Shown here one piece after another: positions 1-11,980 of a stretch of DNA of 64,000 nucleotides. The stretch is from Cytobacillus firmus. GTDB taxonomy: Bacteria; Bacillota; Bacilli; Bacillales; Cytobacillaceae. The stretch's first letter is position 1; each line of letters starts with the position of its first letter. The notes beneath the pieces were generated by a model that saw only the letters and a list, made by a program, of their open reading frames with translations, had not been told where the DNA came from and did not search any database. Position numbers and translations under genes: made by a program. The DNA lies in NCBI RefSeq assembly GCF_023657595.1, contig NZ_CP098323.1, positions 334,001 through 398,000 of the forward strand, in the 5' to 3' direction.

Positions 1-1792
<1,792 letters not shown>

Positions 1793-1871
1793 AGTCATTG
1801 GTAGATTCTCGGCAAATGCTTCTTCATACATTATCTAGTTTTGAGGGAACGAAGTTTCTTCAATCAAATAG

Positions 1872-1987
<116 letters not shown>

Positions 1988-1993
1988 CAAATG

Positions 1994-2023
1994 AAAGAGC
2001 ACCTGATGGGTGCTCTTTTTTTT
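1994..2023 (+). terminator. rRNA operon terminator
   Basis: Inverted repeat AGAGCACC-TGAT-GGGTGCTCT followed by a run of nine T. It sits seven bases after the 5S gene. Confidence 0.9.
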
Positions 2024-2170
2024 GTGTAATTATAGGTATCTGAATCAGTTAGACCCTCCATTTTATTGAAAAATGCATATTTGCGTCAGGCTCAAATTAT
2101 ATGCGCCACTCCTTATTCCGCCGACTGTTTTAAAAGTTAAATCTGTTCTCTTCAAAGACAAATTGCCCCA

Positions 2171-2290
2171 AATGTAAGATAAACTTCATAATATGTTAGA
2201 TAAAAATGAAACTTGTTAGATATACTTACAAACTTGTTAGATAAAAGTCCATACATGCTAGATAATCTCCAAAACCTGCTAGATAAACCT
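2171..2290. repeat. Phased array of six TGYTAGATAA motifs, 20-21 bp period
   Basis: Six copies of a core resembling TGTTAGATAAA begin with their G at 2174, 2195, 2215, 2236, 2257 and 2278, i.e. steps of 21, 20, 21, 21 and 21 bp. The roughly ten bases between cores differ in every unit. The array is the only obvious structure in the 472-bp gap between the rRNA terminator and the next gene, apart from that gene's promoter. Function unknown. No recognised repeat family is claimed. Confidence 0.85.
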
Positions 2291-2404
2291 GTTACGAACC
2301 TCTCTCCTTCATATAGCCTCAATAAGATCCATAAACAGATAAGCCGTTTCATTCCACTCGAAAAAGGATAACCTATACACAAAGAATCAATTTTTGAAAA
2401 AAGG

Positions 2405-2433
2405 TTATCAAAAGCCAATTTCTTTTGTACAAT
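2405..2433 (+). promoter_or_regulatory. Putative sigma-A promoter of the yebE-like gene
   Basis: TTATCA (4 of 6 matches to the -35 consensus), a 17-bp spacer, then TACAAT (5 of 6 to the -10 consensus). It lies about 60 bp before the start codon. Prediction by eye only. Confidence 0.55.
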
Positions 2434-2495
2434 AGTGACTTAATGGGGAGAGGACACTCATTTGCCTCTTAATTCCCTATGAAGGAGGACTTGCA

Positions 2496-3038
2496 TTGCT
2501 GGAAAACAGTTTTATTATGGTCGCTATTATTCTGATCATTAATATCGTATATGTATCATTTTTTACCATCAGGATGATTCTGACGCTTAAGGGGCAGCGT
2601 TACCTAGCAGCTTTTATAAGCACCATCGAAGTTGTTATCTATGTCATTGGACTGGGGCTGGTTCTGGATAACCTGAATGAAATACAAAATCTGATTGCTT
2701 ATGCAGTCGGTTATGGAATCGGCGTTATTGTCGGCATGAAAATTGAAGAGAAACTGGCTCTTGGCTATATTACCGTAAATGTAATTACAAAGGAATATGA
2801 CAGAGACCTGCCAAAAGCTTTAAGAGAGAAAGGGTATGGCGTAACCAACTGGGCTGCCAATGGACTTGAAGGCGATCGGATGGCCCTGCAGATCCTGACA
2901 CCGAGAAAATATGAATTGAAGCTTTATCAGACGATTAAAGAACTGGATCCTAAGGCCTTCATCATCGCTTATGAGCCAAAAACAATTCATGGCGGCTTCT
3001 GGGTGAAATCTGTTAAGAGAGGAAAGTTATCTCAATGA
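2496..3038 (+). CDS. yebE: UPF0316 / DUF2179 membrane protein (YebE-like)
   Basis: 180 aa. About three hydrophobic segments occupy residues 5-80 (start [19 protein letters not shown]), followed by a soluble C-terminal DUF2179 part of about 90 residues with the [20 protein letters not shown] beta-rich region. This matches the two-part layout of the YebE/UPF0316 family; biochemical role is unknown. The TTG start at 2496 is chosen because an AAGGAGG ribosome site lies eight bases before it; an ATG at 2517 is the alternative. The stop overlaps the next gene's ATG by four bases, so the two are translationally coupled. In Bacillus subtilis the same pair precedes purE. Confidence 0.85.
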   Translation: MLENSFIMVAIILIINIVYVSFFTIRMILTLKGQRYLAAFISTIEVVIYVIGLGLVLDNLNEIQNLIAYAVGYGIGVIVGMKIEEKLALGYITVNVITKEYDRDLPKALREKGYGVTNWAANGLEGDRMALQILTPRKYELKLYQTIKELDPKAFIIAYEPKTIHGGFWVKSVKRGKLSQ

Positions 3039-3241
3039 GCAAAGGCAAGAACAAAATGTCATTCGAAGTTCAGGAAAATGAAACGATTGACCAGTGCCTG
3101 GAAAGAATTAAAAAGGCAGGATATATACCTGTTAGAAGGACTGAGAAGCCTATTTTTAAAGAAGTTAAGACAGGCGGAAAGGTCGATTATGAGCCGGCTG
3201 GCCGGCAGATTGTTTTTGAGGCAAAACGAGTAGAAGATTAA
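3035..3241 (+). CDS. yebG: NETI motif-containing protein (YebG-like)
   Basis: 68-aa small basic-acidic mixed protein with the diagnostic [17 protein letters not shown] stretch at residues 14-30, which names the NETI family. No membrane segment or signal peptide is visible. Function unknown. It overlaps the upstream membrane-protein gene by ATGA and its stop codon touches the first PurBox of the pur operon. The fixed location between yebE and purE supports orthology with YebG. Confidence 0.85.
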   Translation: MSKGKNKMSFEVQENETIDQCLERIKKAGYIPVRRTEKPIFKEVKTGGKVDYEPAGRQIVFEAKRVED

Positions 3242-3284
3242 AACACGAACATTAATTGTCTGACTTTTAGTATTGTTCGATTTT
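3241..3284 (+). promoter_or_regulatory. Pair of inverted PurBoxes (PurR operator)
   Basis: Box 1 at 3241-3253 contains ACGAACATT. Box 2 at 3272-3284, read on the minus strand, is AAAATCGAACAAT, 12 of 13 matches to the Bacillus PurBox consensus AWWWCCGAACWWT. Box 1 has two mismatches. The boxes face each other across 18 bp and lie just upstream of the -35 hexamer, as expected for PurR control relieved by PRPP. Confidence 0.75.
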
Positions 3285-3288
3285 TCAA

Positions 3289-3318
3289 TTGACAGAGTAT
3301 CAGGTATGTTGTTAATAT
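3289..3318 (+). promoter_or_regulatory. pur operon promoter
   Basis: Perfect TTGACA -35 at 3289-3294 and a TAATAT -10 at 3313-3318 (18-bp spacer; TTAATA at 3312 gives 17). Transcription would start about 25 bp before the riboswitch aptamer. Confidence 0.75.
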
Positions 3319-3346
3319 GGTGGTAGTTAATAAAACGTGAATAAAC

Positions 3347-3417
3347 CCCTCGTATAATAATGGGAATAGGGCCCATAAGTTTCTACCCGGCAACCGTAAA
3401 TTGCTGGACTATGAGGG
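3347..3417 (+). promoter_or_regulatory. Purine (guanine-type) riboswitch aptamer
   Basis: The order of elements is classic: P1 arm CCTCGTA, TAATAATGGG, GGGCCCATAAGTTTCTACC, GGCAACCGTAAATTGC, then GGACTATGAGGG closing P1. The J3/1 segment reads GACTATG; the C at this place selects guanine/hypoxanthine (U would select adenine). The sequence is close to the aptamer I know from the B. subtilis purE leader. With the downstream terminator it forms an OFF switch for the pur operon. Confidence 0.95.
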
Positions 3418-3490
3418 AAAGCTGATATGCCCGGCATGTAGAAGGAATGGTTCCTGCCGTTTGCAGGTGTCTTCCTTACGGTTCTTTTTA

Positions 3491-3545
3491 GCCCGGACAG
3501 ATTACTTTCTCTCGTATTAAGAGAAGGGTCTGTGCGGGTTTTTTA
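3491..3545 (+). terminator. Riboswitch-controlled terminator of the pur leader
   Basis: CCCGGACAGA pairs imperfectly with TCTGTGCGGG, with an inner TTCTCTC/GAGAAG helix, followed by TTTTTT. Located 74 nt after the aptamer and 26 nt before purE. The segment in between presumably forms the antiterminator. Any purE start inside this hairpin (a GTG at 3532) is therefore unlikely. Confidence 0.85.
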
Positions 3546-3570
3546 TATTGGAAGATTTGGAGGAGAAAGA

Positions 3571-4059
3571 ATGAGCGTACAAGCAGCAGTCATTATGGGA
3601 AGCAAATCAGATTGGGAGACAATGAAGCACGCTTGCGGAATTCTGGAAGAGCTTGAAATCCCCTATGAAAAAAAGGTTGTTTCAGCCCATCGGACTCCAG
3701 ATCTTATGTTTGAATATGCTGAGCAGGCAAGAGACAAAGGAGTCAAGGTAATTATTGCGGGTGCAGGCGGAGCGGCACACTTGCCTGGAATGGTAGCAGC
3801 GAAGACGACACTTCCTGTCATTGGAGTACCAGTGCAATCAAAAGCTCTAAACGGACTGGATTCATTGCTGTCCATTGTTCAGATGCCTGGCGGTGTCCCG
3901 GTTGCAACGGTTGCGATTGGAAAAGCCGGAGCTACTAACGCCGGCTTGCTGGCAGCACAAATACTTGGCGCTTTTGATATAGCCATTGCAGAACGTCTTC
4001 AGTCAAAAAGAGATAAAACAAAACAGGAAGTACTGGAAAGCAGTGATGAACTTGTCTAA
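3571..4059 (+). CDS. purE: N5-carboxyaminoimidazole ribonucleotide mutase
   Basis: 162 aa, same length as B. subtilis PurE. Converts N5-CAIR to CAIR in de novo purine synthesis. Motifs: MGSKSDW at 9-15 and the substrate-binding SAHRTP at 38-43, plus the glycine-rich [11 protein letters not shown]. The ATG at 3571 is preferred because GGAGGAGAAAG lies just upstream; an in-frame GTG at 3532 would begin inside the terminator hairpin. First gene of a twelve-gene operon; its end overlaps purK by 14 bp. Confidence 0.97.
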   Translation: MSVQAAVIMGSKSDWETMKHACGILEELEIPYEKKVVSAHRTPDLMFEYAEQARDKGVKVIIAGAGGAAHLPGMVAAKTTLPVIGVPVQSKALNGLDSLLSIVQMPGGVPVATVAIGKAGATNAGLLAAQILGAFDIAIAERLQSKRDKTKQEVLESSDELV

Positions 4060-5200
4060 TACAACCATTTTACCAGGACAAACAATTGGAATTATTGGCG
4101 GGGGGCAGCTTGGCAGAATGATGGCCCTGGCAGCTAAGGCAAATGGCTTCAGGATTGCCGTTTTGGATCCGGCAGAAGATTCTCCTTGCGGCCAGGTTGC
4201 CGATATTAAAATCATTGGCGAATACGGTCATTTAGATTCTATAAAAAAGTTAGCTGACGTCAGTGATGTGGTGACATATGAGTTTGAAAATATCAGTGCG
4301 GAAGCTCTTGAGTGGCTATGTGCAAATGCGCATGTCCCGCAGGGGAGCGAGGTGCTGGAGATCACCCAGGACCGGACAAAAGAAAAAGCAGCCATCCAAA
4401 AAGCTGGCTGCGTGGTAGCGCCATATGCGGTCATTACGACTGAAAAAGACATTTATGATAATATAGAAAAGCTTGGCTATCCAGCAGTCTTAAAGACATC
4501 CAGAGGCGGATATGACGGAAAAGGGCAAGTTGTGATAAAGAGCGGGCAGGATATTAAGAAAGCTGCAGAGCTTCTTGATAATGGCGTGTGTGTTCTTGAA
4601 AAATGGATCGCTTTCGAAAAGGAAATATCGGTTATTATCTGCCGGAATATTTCGGGAGAAAAAGCGGTATTCCCTGTCGGGGAAAATGTCCATAAAGAAA
4701 ACATTCTGCACCAGACCATTGTGCCGGCCATGATCACAGCTGATGCTGAGGAACGGGCAGTAAAGGCAGCAAACCGGCTGGCAGAAGCTTTAAGCCTTGT
4801 CGGTACATTGGCAGTCGAAATGTTTCTGACAAAAGACGGTCAGATTTACATTAACGAGCTTGCGCCTCGTCCGCATAACTCAGGCCATTATTCCATTGAA
4901 GCTTGCGAAACCTCCCAGTTTGAACAGCACATCCGTGCGGTTTGCAATTGGCCGCTTGGCAGTACGGAGCTATTAAAACCGGCTGTTATGGTAAACATAC
5001 TAGGAGAGCACCAGGAGCCTTTAATTAAGAAAATTCCTGAATTGGATGACTGGAAGATACACTTGTACGGAAAAAAGGATGCCAAATATAAACGCAAGAT
5101 GGGCCATGTCACGCTTTTGCGGAACTCAGCCGAAGAGGCAATTGAAGAAGCAGAAAAAAGCGGCATTTGGACCCCTGTGAAGGAAAAGATCGGAGGATAA
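4046..5200 (+). CDS. purK: N5-carboxyaminoimidazole ribonucleotide synthase
   Basis: 384 aa, ATP-grasp enzyme that carboxylates AIR with bicarbonate and ATP to give N5-CAIR for PurE. N-terminal [13 protein letters not shown] nucleotide-binding loop, central [15 protein letters not shown]-grasp loop, and [13 protein letters not shown] metal-binding motif. Start ATG at 4046 is used because the protein then begins 13 residues before the conserved GIIGGGQ and a GGAAAG site lies upstream; a start at 3986 would add 20 residues read from within purE. The overlap implies translational coupling. Confidence 0.95.
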   Translation: MNLSNTTILPGQTIGIIGGGQLGRMMALAAKANGFRIAVLDPAEDSPCGQVADIKIIGEYGHLDSIKKLADVSDVVTYEFENISAEALEWLCANAHVPQGSEVLEITQDRTKEKAAIQKAGCVVAPYAVITTEKDIYDNIEKLGYPAVLKTSRGGYDGKGQVVIKSGQDIKKAAELLDNGVCVLEKWIAFEKEISVIICRNISGEKAVFPVGENVHKENILHQTIVPAMITADAEERAVKAANRLAEALSLVGTLAVEMFLTKDGQIYINELAPRPHNSGHYSIEACETSQFEQHIRAVCNWPLGSTELLKPAVMVNILGEHQEPLIKKIPELDDWKIHLYGKKDAKYKRKMGHVTLLRNSAEEAIEEAEKSGIWTPVKEKIGG

Positions 5201-5203
5201 AAC

Positions 5204-6496
5204 ATGATTGAACGTTATACGAGACCGGAAATGGGAGCCATCTGGACAGAAGAGAACCGCTTTCAGGCTTGGCTTGAGGTGGAAATTCTTGCCTGTGAAG
5301 CTTGGGCGGAATTAGGAGATATTCCAAAAGAAGATGTTCAGAAAATCCGTGAGAATGCTTCTTTTAATATTGACCGCATTAAAGAAATCGAAGAGGAAAC
5401 ACGACATGATGTTGTCGCTTTTACTCGCGCGGTATCTGAATCCCTTGGCGAGGAGCGCAAATGGGTTCATTACGGGCTTACTTCCACAGATGTGGTTGAT
5501 ACGGCGCTTTCCTACTTAATCAAGCAGGCGAATGATATTCTGCTAAAAGATATTGAACGCTTTGTGGAAATCCTGAAAAACAAAGCACAGGAACACAAGC
5601 ATACAGTGATGATGGGCCGTACGCATGGTGTTCATGCAGAACCGACTACATTCGGTTTAAAGCTTGCACTATGGTATGAAGAAATGAAGCGTAATCTTGA
5701 CCGCTTTAAAGAAGCAGCCGCTGGTGTGGAATTCGGTAAAATCTCTGGTGCCGTCGGAACATATGCAAACATCGATCCGTTCGTTGAAAAATATGTGTGT
5801 GAAAAGCTGGGCATCCAGCCAGCGCCAATTTCTACCCAAACACTTCAGCGTGACCGTCATGCACATTATATGGGTGCGCTTGCGCTTGTGGCCACTTCAA
5901 TTGAAAAATTTGCGACGGAGATCCGCGGCCTGCAAAAAAGCGAAACGCGTGAAGTGGAAGAGTTTTTCGCCAAAGGCCAAAAGGGATCTTCAGCAATGCC
6001 ACATAAACGCAATCCAATTGGTTCAGAAAATATGACGGGTATGGCAAGAGTGATCCGCGGCTACATGATGACTGCGTATGAAAATGTAGCATTATGGCAT
6101 GAGCGCGATATTTCTCACTCATCAGCTGAAAGAATCATCCTGCCTGATGCAACGATTGCGCTGAACTATATGCTGAATCGTTTTGGGAATATTGTTAAGA
6201 ACTTAACCGTTTTCCCTGAAAACATGAAACGCAATATGGACCGTACACTGGGGCTGATTTACTCTCAGCGTGTTCTTCTTGCCTTGATTGACAAGGGTAT
6301 GACACGTGAAGAGGCATATGACACTGTTCAGCCGCGGGCCATGGAGGCATGGGAAAAGCAGGTACAGTTCCGCAGCCTGATCGAGCAGGACGAGACCATT
6401 ACATCAAAGCTATCCGAAGCAGAAATAGATGACTGCTTCGACTATAACTACCACATCAAGCATGTGGATACCATTTTTGACCGTCTGGGTTTATAA
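5204..6496 (+). CDS. purB: Adenylosuccinate lyase
   Basis: 430 aa (family about 431 in Bacillus). Acts twice: SAICAR to AICAR plus fumarate, and adenylosuccinate to AMP plus fumarate. Fumarase/aspartase superfamily signs: [10 protein letters not shown] at 91-100, [12 protein letters not shown] at 138-149, and the flexible catalytic signature [11 protein letters not shown] at 261-271, whose first serine region is the general base. Starts three bases after purK with GGAGG upstream. Followed by a strong hairpin before purC. Confidence 0.97.
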   Translation: MIERYTRPEMGAIWTEENRFQAWLEVEILACEAWAELGDIPKEDVQKIRENASFNIDRIKEIEEETRHDVVAFTRAVSESLGEERKWVHYGLTSTDVVDTALSYLIKQANDILLKDIERFVEILKNKAQEHKHTVMMGRTHGVHAEPTTFGLKLALWYEEMKRNLDRFKEAAAGVEFGKISGAVGTYANIDPFVEKYVCEKLGIQPAPISTQTLQRDRHAHYMGALALVATSIEKFATEIRGLQKSETREVEEFFAKGQKGSSAMPHKRNPIGSENMTGMARVIRGYMMTAYENVALWHERDISHSSAERIILPDATIALNYMLNRFGNIVKNLTVFPENMKRNMDRTLGLIYSQRVLLALIDKGMTREEAYDTVQPRAMEAWEKQVQFRSLIEQDETITSKLSEAEIDDCFDYNYHIKHVDTIFDRLGL

Positions 6497-6499
6497 AAA

Positions 6500-6535
6500 A
6501 ATAAAGAGGTAAAGAGCAGTCTTTACCTCTTTATT
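6500..6535 (+). other. Intra-operon hairpin between purB and purC
   Basis: A perfect 16-bp inverted repeat: AATAAAGAGGTAAAGA, loop GCAG, then its complement ending TTATT. It begins four bases after the purB stop. Only a short T run follows the 3' arm, so it could act as a weak terminator/attenuator or a 3'-end stabiliser or processing site. The next gene starts 64 bp later with its own strong ribosome site, and no promoter is obvious. Confidence 0.75.
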
Positions 6536-6598
6536 AACGGGAAAATTCCCAATCTTCTTAAATTAAGTCCGGTATCTAAATAAGGGAGGCTCTCCGCA

Positions 6599-7324
6599 AT
6601 GGAAAAAGGAGCATTGTTATACGAAGGCAAAGCCAAAAAGGTATATCAGACAAACGATGAAAATATTGTCTGGATTGAATATAAAGATTCTGCAACAGCC
6701 TTTAATGGGGAGAAAAAAGCGAGCATCAGCGGCAAGGGCCGGCTGAATAATGAGATTACCAGTTTGCTATTTTCAAAGCTTCAGGAGCTGGGGATTGATT
6801 CTCATTTTATTAAAAAGCTTTCGGAGACAGAACAGCTTGTGAAAAAAGTGGATATCATTCCGCTTGAAACAGTGGTCCGTAATGTTGCGGCGGGGAGCTT
6901 TTCTAAGAGATTGGGAGTTGAAGAAGGGAAAGAATTATCAAGACCGATTGTTGAGTTCTACTACAAAGATGATGAGCTTGGTGATCCGCTGCTGACAGAA
7001 GATCATATTGAAGTTCTTCAACTGGCTGATAAGCAGGAAGTTACCCTTTTACAAGAAAAAGCACTACAAGTTAATGCCGTTTTAAAAGACTTTTTCAAAG
7101 ACCTGGGCATTAAACTAGTAGATTTCAAGCTGGAGTTTGGTAAAGATGAATCTGGCAAAATTTTGCTGGCTGATGAGATTTCGCCAGATACCTGCAGGCT
7201 TTGGGATATTGAAACAAATGAAAAACTGGATAAAGATGTTTTCCGCAGGGACCTTGGAAATTTAACAGATGCATATGAAAATATTTTAGCGAGACTGGGA
7301 GGCCAAACAGTATGTACAAAGTAA
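6599..7324 (+). CDS. purC: SAICAR synthetase
   Basis: 241 aa. Phosphoribosylaminoimidazole-succinocarboxamide synthase joins CAIR and aspartate using ATP. Visible signatures: LLYEGKAKKVY at 6-16 (ATP loop), VVRNVAAGS at 92-100, and ADEISPDTCRLWD at 191-203, the second SAICAR synthetase signature. A GGGAGG site is ten bases before the ATG. Its 3' end overlaps purS by 13 bp. Confidence 0.97.
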   Translation: MEKGALLYEGKAKKVYQTNDENIVWIEYKDSATAFNGEKKASISGKGRLNNEITSLLFSKLQELGIDSHFIKKLSETEQLVKKVDIIPLETVVRNVAAGSFSKRLGVEEGKELSRPIVEFYYKDDELGDPLLTEDHIEVLQLADKQEVTLLQEKALQVNAVLKDFFKDLGIKLVDFKLEFGKDESGKILLADEISPDTCRLWDIETNEKLDKDVFRRDLGNLTDAYENILARLGGQTVCTK

Positions 7325-7566
7325 AAGTTTTCGTCACATTAAGAGAAAGTGTTCTAGATCCTCAGGGAACAGTTGTAAAAAACTCTCTGCATTCCTTGAA
7401 CTACAGCGAAGTGTCTGATGTGCGCATTGGAAAATACATGGAGCTGACAGTGGAAAAAAGCGACCGTCCTGTTGAAGAAGCTGTGAAGGAAATGTGTGAG
7501 CGCTTATTGGCTAATGTTGTGATTGAAGATTATCGCTTTGAAATTGAGGAGGCTGTTGCTCAGTGA
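7312..7566 (+). CDS. purS: FGAM synthase subunit PurS
   Basis: 84 aa. Small subunit of the three-part formylglycinamidine ribonucleotide synthase (PurS-PurQ-PurL) of Gram-positive bacteria; it bridges glutaminase PurQ and synthase PurL and helps ammonia transfer. The sequence [19 protein letters not shown] and the repeated beta-alpha-beta pattern are typical. Overlaps purC by 13 bp and purQ by 4 bp (GTGA), consistent with balanced subunit synthesis. Confidence 0.96.
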   Translation: MYKVKVFVTLRESVLDPQGTVVKNSLHSLNYSEVSDVRIGKYMELTVEKSDRPVEEAVKEMCERLLANVVIEDYRFEIEEAVAQ

Positions 7567-8249
7567 AGTTTGCTGTGATCGTATTTCCAGGGTCGAATTG
7601 TGACATTGATATGTATCATGCAGTAAAGGATGAGCTTGGAGCGGAAGCCGAATATGTCTGGCACGACGCGGAGAGCTTAGACGAATATGACGGAATTCTT
7701 CTTCCCGGCGGTTTCTCTTACGGAGATTATCTCCGTTCGGGTGCTGTTGCACGCTTCAGCAATGTCATGAGAGAAGTAGTGAAGGCCGCAGAAGCAGGCA
7801 AGCCGGTATTGGGCGTCTGCAATGGATTTCAAATCCTGCTTGAAGCTGGCCTTTTGCCTGGGGCAATGAGAAGAAACGACAGCCTGAAATTCATTTGCCG
7901 CACGGTCGAATTGAAGGTTGAAAACAATGAAACGATGTTTTCATCCTCATACGAAAAAGGCGAGGTAATCAATATCCCAATCGCCCATGGCGAAGGTAAC
8001 TATTATTGTGACGAAGCAACTTTAGAGGCTTTAAAGGCAAATAATCAGATTGTCTTTACTTATAACGAAACAAACCCAAATGGCAGCCTGGAAAACATCG
8101 CAGGCATTGTCAATGAAAAGGGAAATGTACTCGGCATGATGCCGCACCCTGAAAGAGCAGTTGATGAGCTTTTAGGGGGAGCAGATGGCCTGAAACTTTT
8201 TCAATCAATCGTAAAACAATGGAGGGAAGCACATGTCGTTAATGCTTGA
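7563..8249 (+). CDS. purQ: FGAM synthase glutaminase subunit PurQ
   Basis: 228 aa. Class I glutamine amidotransferase supplying ammonia to PurL. Catalytic Cys86 in GVCNGFQ and the H194/E196 pair in MMPHPE complete the triad; FPGSNCD near residue 8 is the PurQ-specific start. Begins with GTG overlapping the purS stop; GAGGAGG at 7547 serves as ribosome site. Overlaps purL by 17 bp. Confidence 0.97.
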   Translation: MKFAVIVFPGSNCDIDMYHAVKDELGAEAEYVWHDAESLDEYDGILLPGGFSYGDYLRSGAVARFSNVMREVVKAAEAGKPVLGVCNGFQILLEAGLLPGAMRRNDSLKFICRTVELKVENNETMFSSSYEKGEVINIPIAHGEGNYYCDEATLEALKANNQIVFTYNETNPNGSLENIAGIVNEKGNVLGMMPHPERAVDELLGGADGLKLFQSIVKQWREAHVVNA

Positions 8250-10449
8250 GCCAAGTCCGGAACAGTTAAAGGCACAGAAGGTATACAAAGAGATGGGATT
8301 GTCTGATGACGAATTTGCGATGATTGAAAAGATTATCGGGCGTTTGCCAAATTACACAGAAATCGGTTTGTTTTCGGTTATGTGGTCAGAGCATTGCAGC
8401 TACAAAAACTCAAAGCCCGTTTTAAGCAAGTTCCCGACAACAGGAGAGAAAGTACTTCAAGGACCAGGGGAAGGAGCTGGAATTGTTGATATTGGCGATG
8501 GGCAAGCAGTTGTTTTTAAAATCGAAAGCCATAACCATCCGTCTGCAATCGAGCCTTACCAGGGGGCAGCAACAGGTGTCGGCGGGATTATCCGCGATGT
8601 ATTTTCAATGGGCGCAAGACCGGTCGCGCTCCTCAACTCTTTACGCTTTGGAGAATTGGATTCTCCTCGTGTACGGTACCTTTTTAAAGAAGTAGTCGCA
8701 GGCATTGCGGGCTACGGAAACTGCATCGGCATTCCAACAGTTGGGGGAGAAGTGCAGTTTGATCCTTCCTATGAAGGAAATCCGCTTGTAAACGCGATGT
8801 GCGTCGGCTTAATCGACCATAAGGATATCAAAAAAGGCCAGGCCCACGGAGTAGGCAACACAGTCATGTATGTTGGTGCAAAAACGGGCCGTGACGGTAT
8901 CCATGGTGCTACTTTTGCATCTGAAGAATTAACAGACCAATCAGAATCAAAACGCCCGGCTGTCCAGGTTGGCGATCCATTCATGGAAAAGCTTCTGCTT
9001 GAAGCATGTCTTGAACTGGTCCAGTCTGACGCACTTGTCGGCATTCAGGATATGGGAGCTGCCGGTCTGACAAGCTCTTCTGCTGAAATGGCAAGCAAAG
9101 CGGGATCGGGAATTGAAATGAATCTGGACCTTGTTCCTCAAAGGGAAACAGGCATGACTGCATATGAAATGATGCTTTCCGAGTCTCAGGAGAGAATGCT
9201 GATAGTCGTGAAAAAAGGACGTGAGCAGGAGATCGTTGATTTATTTTCCAAATATGATCTGGAGGCCGTTTCGATTGGCAAGGTAACGGATGATAAAATG
9301 CTCCGCCTGACTCATCAGGGAGAAGTGGTGGCAGAGCTGCCGGTAGATGCACTTGCAGAGGATGCGCCGGTTTATCATAAGCCATCAAGCGAGCCGCAGT
9401 ATTACCGTGAATTTCAGGCAATGGAAAATGAAATTCCTGCGGTTGAGGAATATAAAGAAACATTGGTAAAGCTTCTTCAGCAGCCGACGATTGCAAGCAA
9501 GGAATGGGTTTACGACCAGTACGACTATATGGTCCGCACGAATACAGTAGTGGCACCTGGATCAGATGCCGCAGTCATCCGCATCCGCGGCACCCGCAAA
9601 GGGTTGGCCATGACGACAGACTGTAATTCACGTTATATGTATCTTGATCCTGAAACAGGCGGAAAAATTGCTGTGGCTGAAGCGGCAAGAAATATCATTT
9701 GCTCCGGCGGCCAGCCATTGGCGATAACAGATAATCTGAACTTCGGAAACCCGGAGAAGCCTGAAATCTTCTGGCAGATCGAAAAAGCAGCAGACGGAAT
9801 CAGTGAAGCATGCCGCACATTGAATACGCCAGTTATCGGCGGAAACGTCTCGCTATATAACGAAACAAATGGAACAGCTATTTACCCAACGCCTGTCATT
9901 GGAATGGTCGGGCTTGTAGAAGACATTGACCATGTGACAACACAATCTTTTAAAGCAGCTGGGGACTTAATTTATCTGGTTGGCGAAACAAAGGATGAAT
10001 TCGGCGGCAGTGAGCTGCAGAAGATGACATACGGCAGGATTTTCGGAAAAGCGCCTGAACTGGATCTCGAAAAAGAAGAAAAGGCACAGGAGCAAATTTT
10101 AAAAGCCATTCGTTCGGGACTTGTAGCATCTGCCCATGATGTGGCAGAAGGCGGGCTGGCTGTAGCTGCTGCGGAAAGCCTGATCGGTTCAACAGGTCTG
10201 GGAGCGGATATCAAGGTATCAGGAAATGCGACTTCAGCTTTATTCAGTGAATCACAATCCCGTTTCTTGCTATCTGTTAAGAAAGAAAATCAGGAAGCTT
10301 TTGAAAGTTTAGTAGATGCGACACTAATTGGTGAAGTAACAGATGCACCTGTACTATATCTCTCCAACGAAGAGGGCCTATTGCTTGCCGAACAGGTTGA
10401 TGTTCTGAAGCAGGCCTGGAAAGGAGCTATTCCATGCTTGCTGAAATAA
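8233..10449 (+). CDS. purL: FGAM synthase large subunit PurL
   Basis: 738 aa (small-type PurL; B. subtilis 742). ATP-dependent amidation of FGAR using ammonia from PurQ. Two tandem AIRS-like halves: [11 protein letters not shown] at 51-61 is the catalytic/phosphate segment of the first half, followed by the [23 protein letters not shown] loop, with the [11 protein letters not shown] motif and a second-half [10 protein letters not shown] motif. The lack of a fused glutaminase domain agrees with separate purQ and purS. ATG 8233 follows GGAGGG; ATG 8242 is possible. Confidence 0.97.
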   Translation: MSLMLEPSPEQLKAQKVYKEMGLSDDEFAMIEKIIGRLPNYTEIGLFSVMWSEHCSYKNSKPVLSKFPTTGEKVLQGPGEGAGIVDIGDGQAVVFKIESHNHPSAIEPYQGAATGVGGIIRDVFSMGARPVALLNSLRFGELDSPRVRYLFKEVVAGIAGYGNCIGIPTVGGEVQFDPSYEGNPLVNAMCVGLIDHKDIKKGQAHGVGNTVMYVGAKTGRDGIHGATFASEELTDQSESKRPAVQVGDPFMEKLLLEACLELVQSDALVGIQDMGAAGLTSSSAEMASKAGSGIEMNLDLVPQRETGMTAYEMMLSESQERMLIVVKKGREQEIVDLFSKYDLEAVSIGKVTDDKMLRLTHQGEVVAELPVDALAEDAPVYHKPSSEPQYYREFQAMENEIPAVEEYKETLVKLLQQPTIASKEWVYDQYDYMVRTNTVVAPGSDAAVIRIRGTRKGLAMTTDCNSRYMYLDPETGGKIAVAEAARNIICSGGQPLAITDNLNFGNPEKPEIFWQIEKAADGISEACRTLNTPVIGGNVSLYNETNGTAIYPTPVIGMVGLVEDIDHVTTQSFKAAGDLIYLVGETKDEFGGSELQKMTYGRIFGKAPELDLEKEEKAQEQILKAIRSGLVASAHDVAEGGLAVAAAESLIGSTGLGADIKVSGNATSALFSESQSRFLLSVKKENQEAFESLVDATLIGEVTDAPVLYLSNEEGLLLAEQVDVLKQAWKGAIPCLLK

Positions 10450-11831
10450 GAGGACTGAACGAAGAGTGCGGTGTTTTTGGAATCTGGGGGCATCAGGATG
10501 CCTCCCAGATCACGTATTACGGGCTTCACAGTCTGCAGCACCGCGGCCAGGAAGGCACCGGGATGGTTGTTACGGATGGAAAGAAGCTGAAAGGCATGAA
10601 AGGTGAAGGCCTTGTTACGGAAATTTTCACATCAGATGCCATGAAGGAGATGGACGGGAAGGCGGCAATCGGACATGTACGCTATGCGACTGCCGGAGGG
10701 GGCGGATATGAAAATGTCCAGCCTCTCTTGTTCAACTCACAAAGCGGCAGTCTTGCTCTTTGCCATAACGGAAACCTGGTGAATGCGACTGCATTGAAGC
10801 ATCAGCTTGAAGGGCAGGGCAGCATTTTTCAAACGAGCTCGGACACAGAGGTGCTGGCTCACTTGATTAAGCGTGCAGGGTTTTCATCCCTAAAGGACCG
10901 TGTCAAAAATGCGTTATCCATGATTAAAGGAGCTTATGCTTTTCTGATTATGACCGAGACAGAACTGATGGTTGCGCTTGACCCGAACGGCATGAGGCCG
11001 CTCTCACTTGGCAAGATCGGCGATGCTTATGCGGTTGCATCTGAAACCTGTGCTTTTGATGTGGTCGGGGCAGAGTTTATCCGCGACATTCTGCCGGGAG
11101 AGCTGCTGATTATTGATGATAATGGATTCCGATCCGAGATGTTTGCCATGGCTTCTAATATTGCCATGTGCACGATGGAATATGTTTATTTCTCCCGTCC
11201 GGACAGCAATATCAACGGGATCAATGTGCATACAGCCCGGAAAAATCTTGGGAAGCAGCTGGCTCTTGAAGTGCCGATTGAAGGTGATGTTGTTACTGGT
11301 GTGCCGGATTCCAGCATTTCAGTTGCGATTGGATATGCTGAAGCGTCTGGCATTCCATACGAGATGGGTCTGATTAAAAACCGCTATGTGGGGCGCACAT
11401 TTATCCAGCCATCCCAGTCGCTGCGTGAGCAGGGTGTGAAAATGAAGCTGTCTCCGGTACGCGGAGTGGTAGAAGGAAAGAGAGTCATCATGGTGGATGA
11501 CTCGATCGTCCGCGGAACAACAAGCAGACGGATCGTTACCATGCTGAAGGAAGCTGGTGCGACTGAGGTGCATGTGCTGATCAGCTCACCGCCGATTAAG
11601 AATCCATGCTTCTATGGGATCGATACATCGACAAAGGAAGAATTGATCGCCGGCAATCATTCTATTGAGGAAATTAGAGAAATCATTGGTGCAGATACCC
11701 TTACCTTCTTAAGTACAGAGGGAATGGTCAAAGCAATTGGACGAAAAGACGGACAATGCCTGGCATGCTTTACAGGACAGTATCCGACGGAGATTTATCC
11801 GAGTACACTGCACCCTTACGAAAAGGTATAA
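10434..11831 (+). CDS. purF: Amidophosphoribosyltransferase
   Basis: 465 aa. First committed step: PRPP plus glutamine to phosphoribosylamine. An 11-residue propeptide ([11 protein letters not shown]) precedes Cys12, the N-terminal nucleophile exposed by self-cleavage, as in B. subtilis. Iron-sulfur ligands are visible as C246, C392, C442 and C445 (MCTMEY, NPCFYG, GQCLAC). The PRPP-binding [13 protein letters not shown] is at 351-363. Overlaps purL by 16 bp. Its stop is followed after nine bases by a phased repeat array rather than directly by purM. A few residues shorter than B. subtilis PurF at the C-terminus. Confidence 0.97.
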   Translation: MLAEIRGLNEECGVFGIWGHQDASQITYYGLHSLQHRGQEGTGMVVTDGKKLKGMKGEGLVTEIFTSDAMKEMDGKAAIGHVRYATAGGGGYENVQPLLFNSQSGSLALCHNGNLVNATALKHQLEGQGSIFQTSSDTEVLAHLIKRAGFSSLKDRVKNALSMIKGAYAFLIMTETELMVALDPNGMRPLSLGKIGDAYAVASETCAFDVVGAEFIRDILPGELLIIDDNGFRSEMFAMASNIAMCTMEYVYFSRPDSNINGINVHTARKNLGKQLALEVPIEGDVVTGVPDSSISVAIGYAEASGIPYEMGLIKNRYVGRTFIQPSQSLREQGVKMKLSPVRGVVEGKRVIMVDDSIVRGTTSRRIVTMLKEAGATEVHVLISSPPIKNPCFYGIDTSTKEELIAGNHSIEEIREIIGADTLTFLSTEGMVKAIGRKDGQCLACFTGQYPTEIYPSTLHPYEKV

Positions 11832-11840
11832 ATATGAAAC

Positions 11841-11953
11841 TTGGCCGGTATTTTGCTCTTTTTGGCCGGTAAATATAAAGAATTGGCCGGTAAATCATCA
11901 TTTTTGACCGGTAAAAGCACAATGTTGGCCGATAAAATACAAAATCGGCCTTT
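11841..11953. repeat. Phased array of TTGGCCGGTAAA motifs, 21-bp period, inside the pur operon
   Basis: Five good copies start at 11841, 11862, 11883, 11904 and 11925, exactly 21 bp apart; a sixth, degraded copy (CGGCC) falls one base early. Each unit is a 12-bp near-constant part (TTGGCCGGTAAA, with one-base variants TTGACC and CCGATA) followed by nine variable bases. It fills almost all of the 149-bp purF-purM gap, so it must be transcribed with the operon. The same motif occurs in reverse orientation at 35146-35261. Confidence 0.93.
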
Positions 11954-11980
11954 ATTTTTCCAACCAAGAGGTGAAAAGGA

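Noticed and set aside
2171..2290. CRISPR array
   Set aside because: Repeats are about 11 bp and spacers about 10 bp, far below CRISPR sizes, and no cas genes are present. The same applies to the arrays at 11841, 35146 and 49108.
3532..3570. Upstream GTG start for purE
   Set aside because: It lies inside the 3' arm of the riboswitch terminator; the ATG at 3571 has a strong ribosome site and gives the usual length.
11770..11967. Minus-strand frame across the purF-purM array encoding repeated YRP peptides
   Set aside because: The 21-bp step is divisible by three and keeps a frame open by itself. No ribosome site is visible, and one 20-bp step in related arrays breaks the frame.
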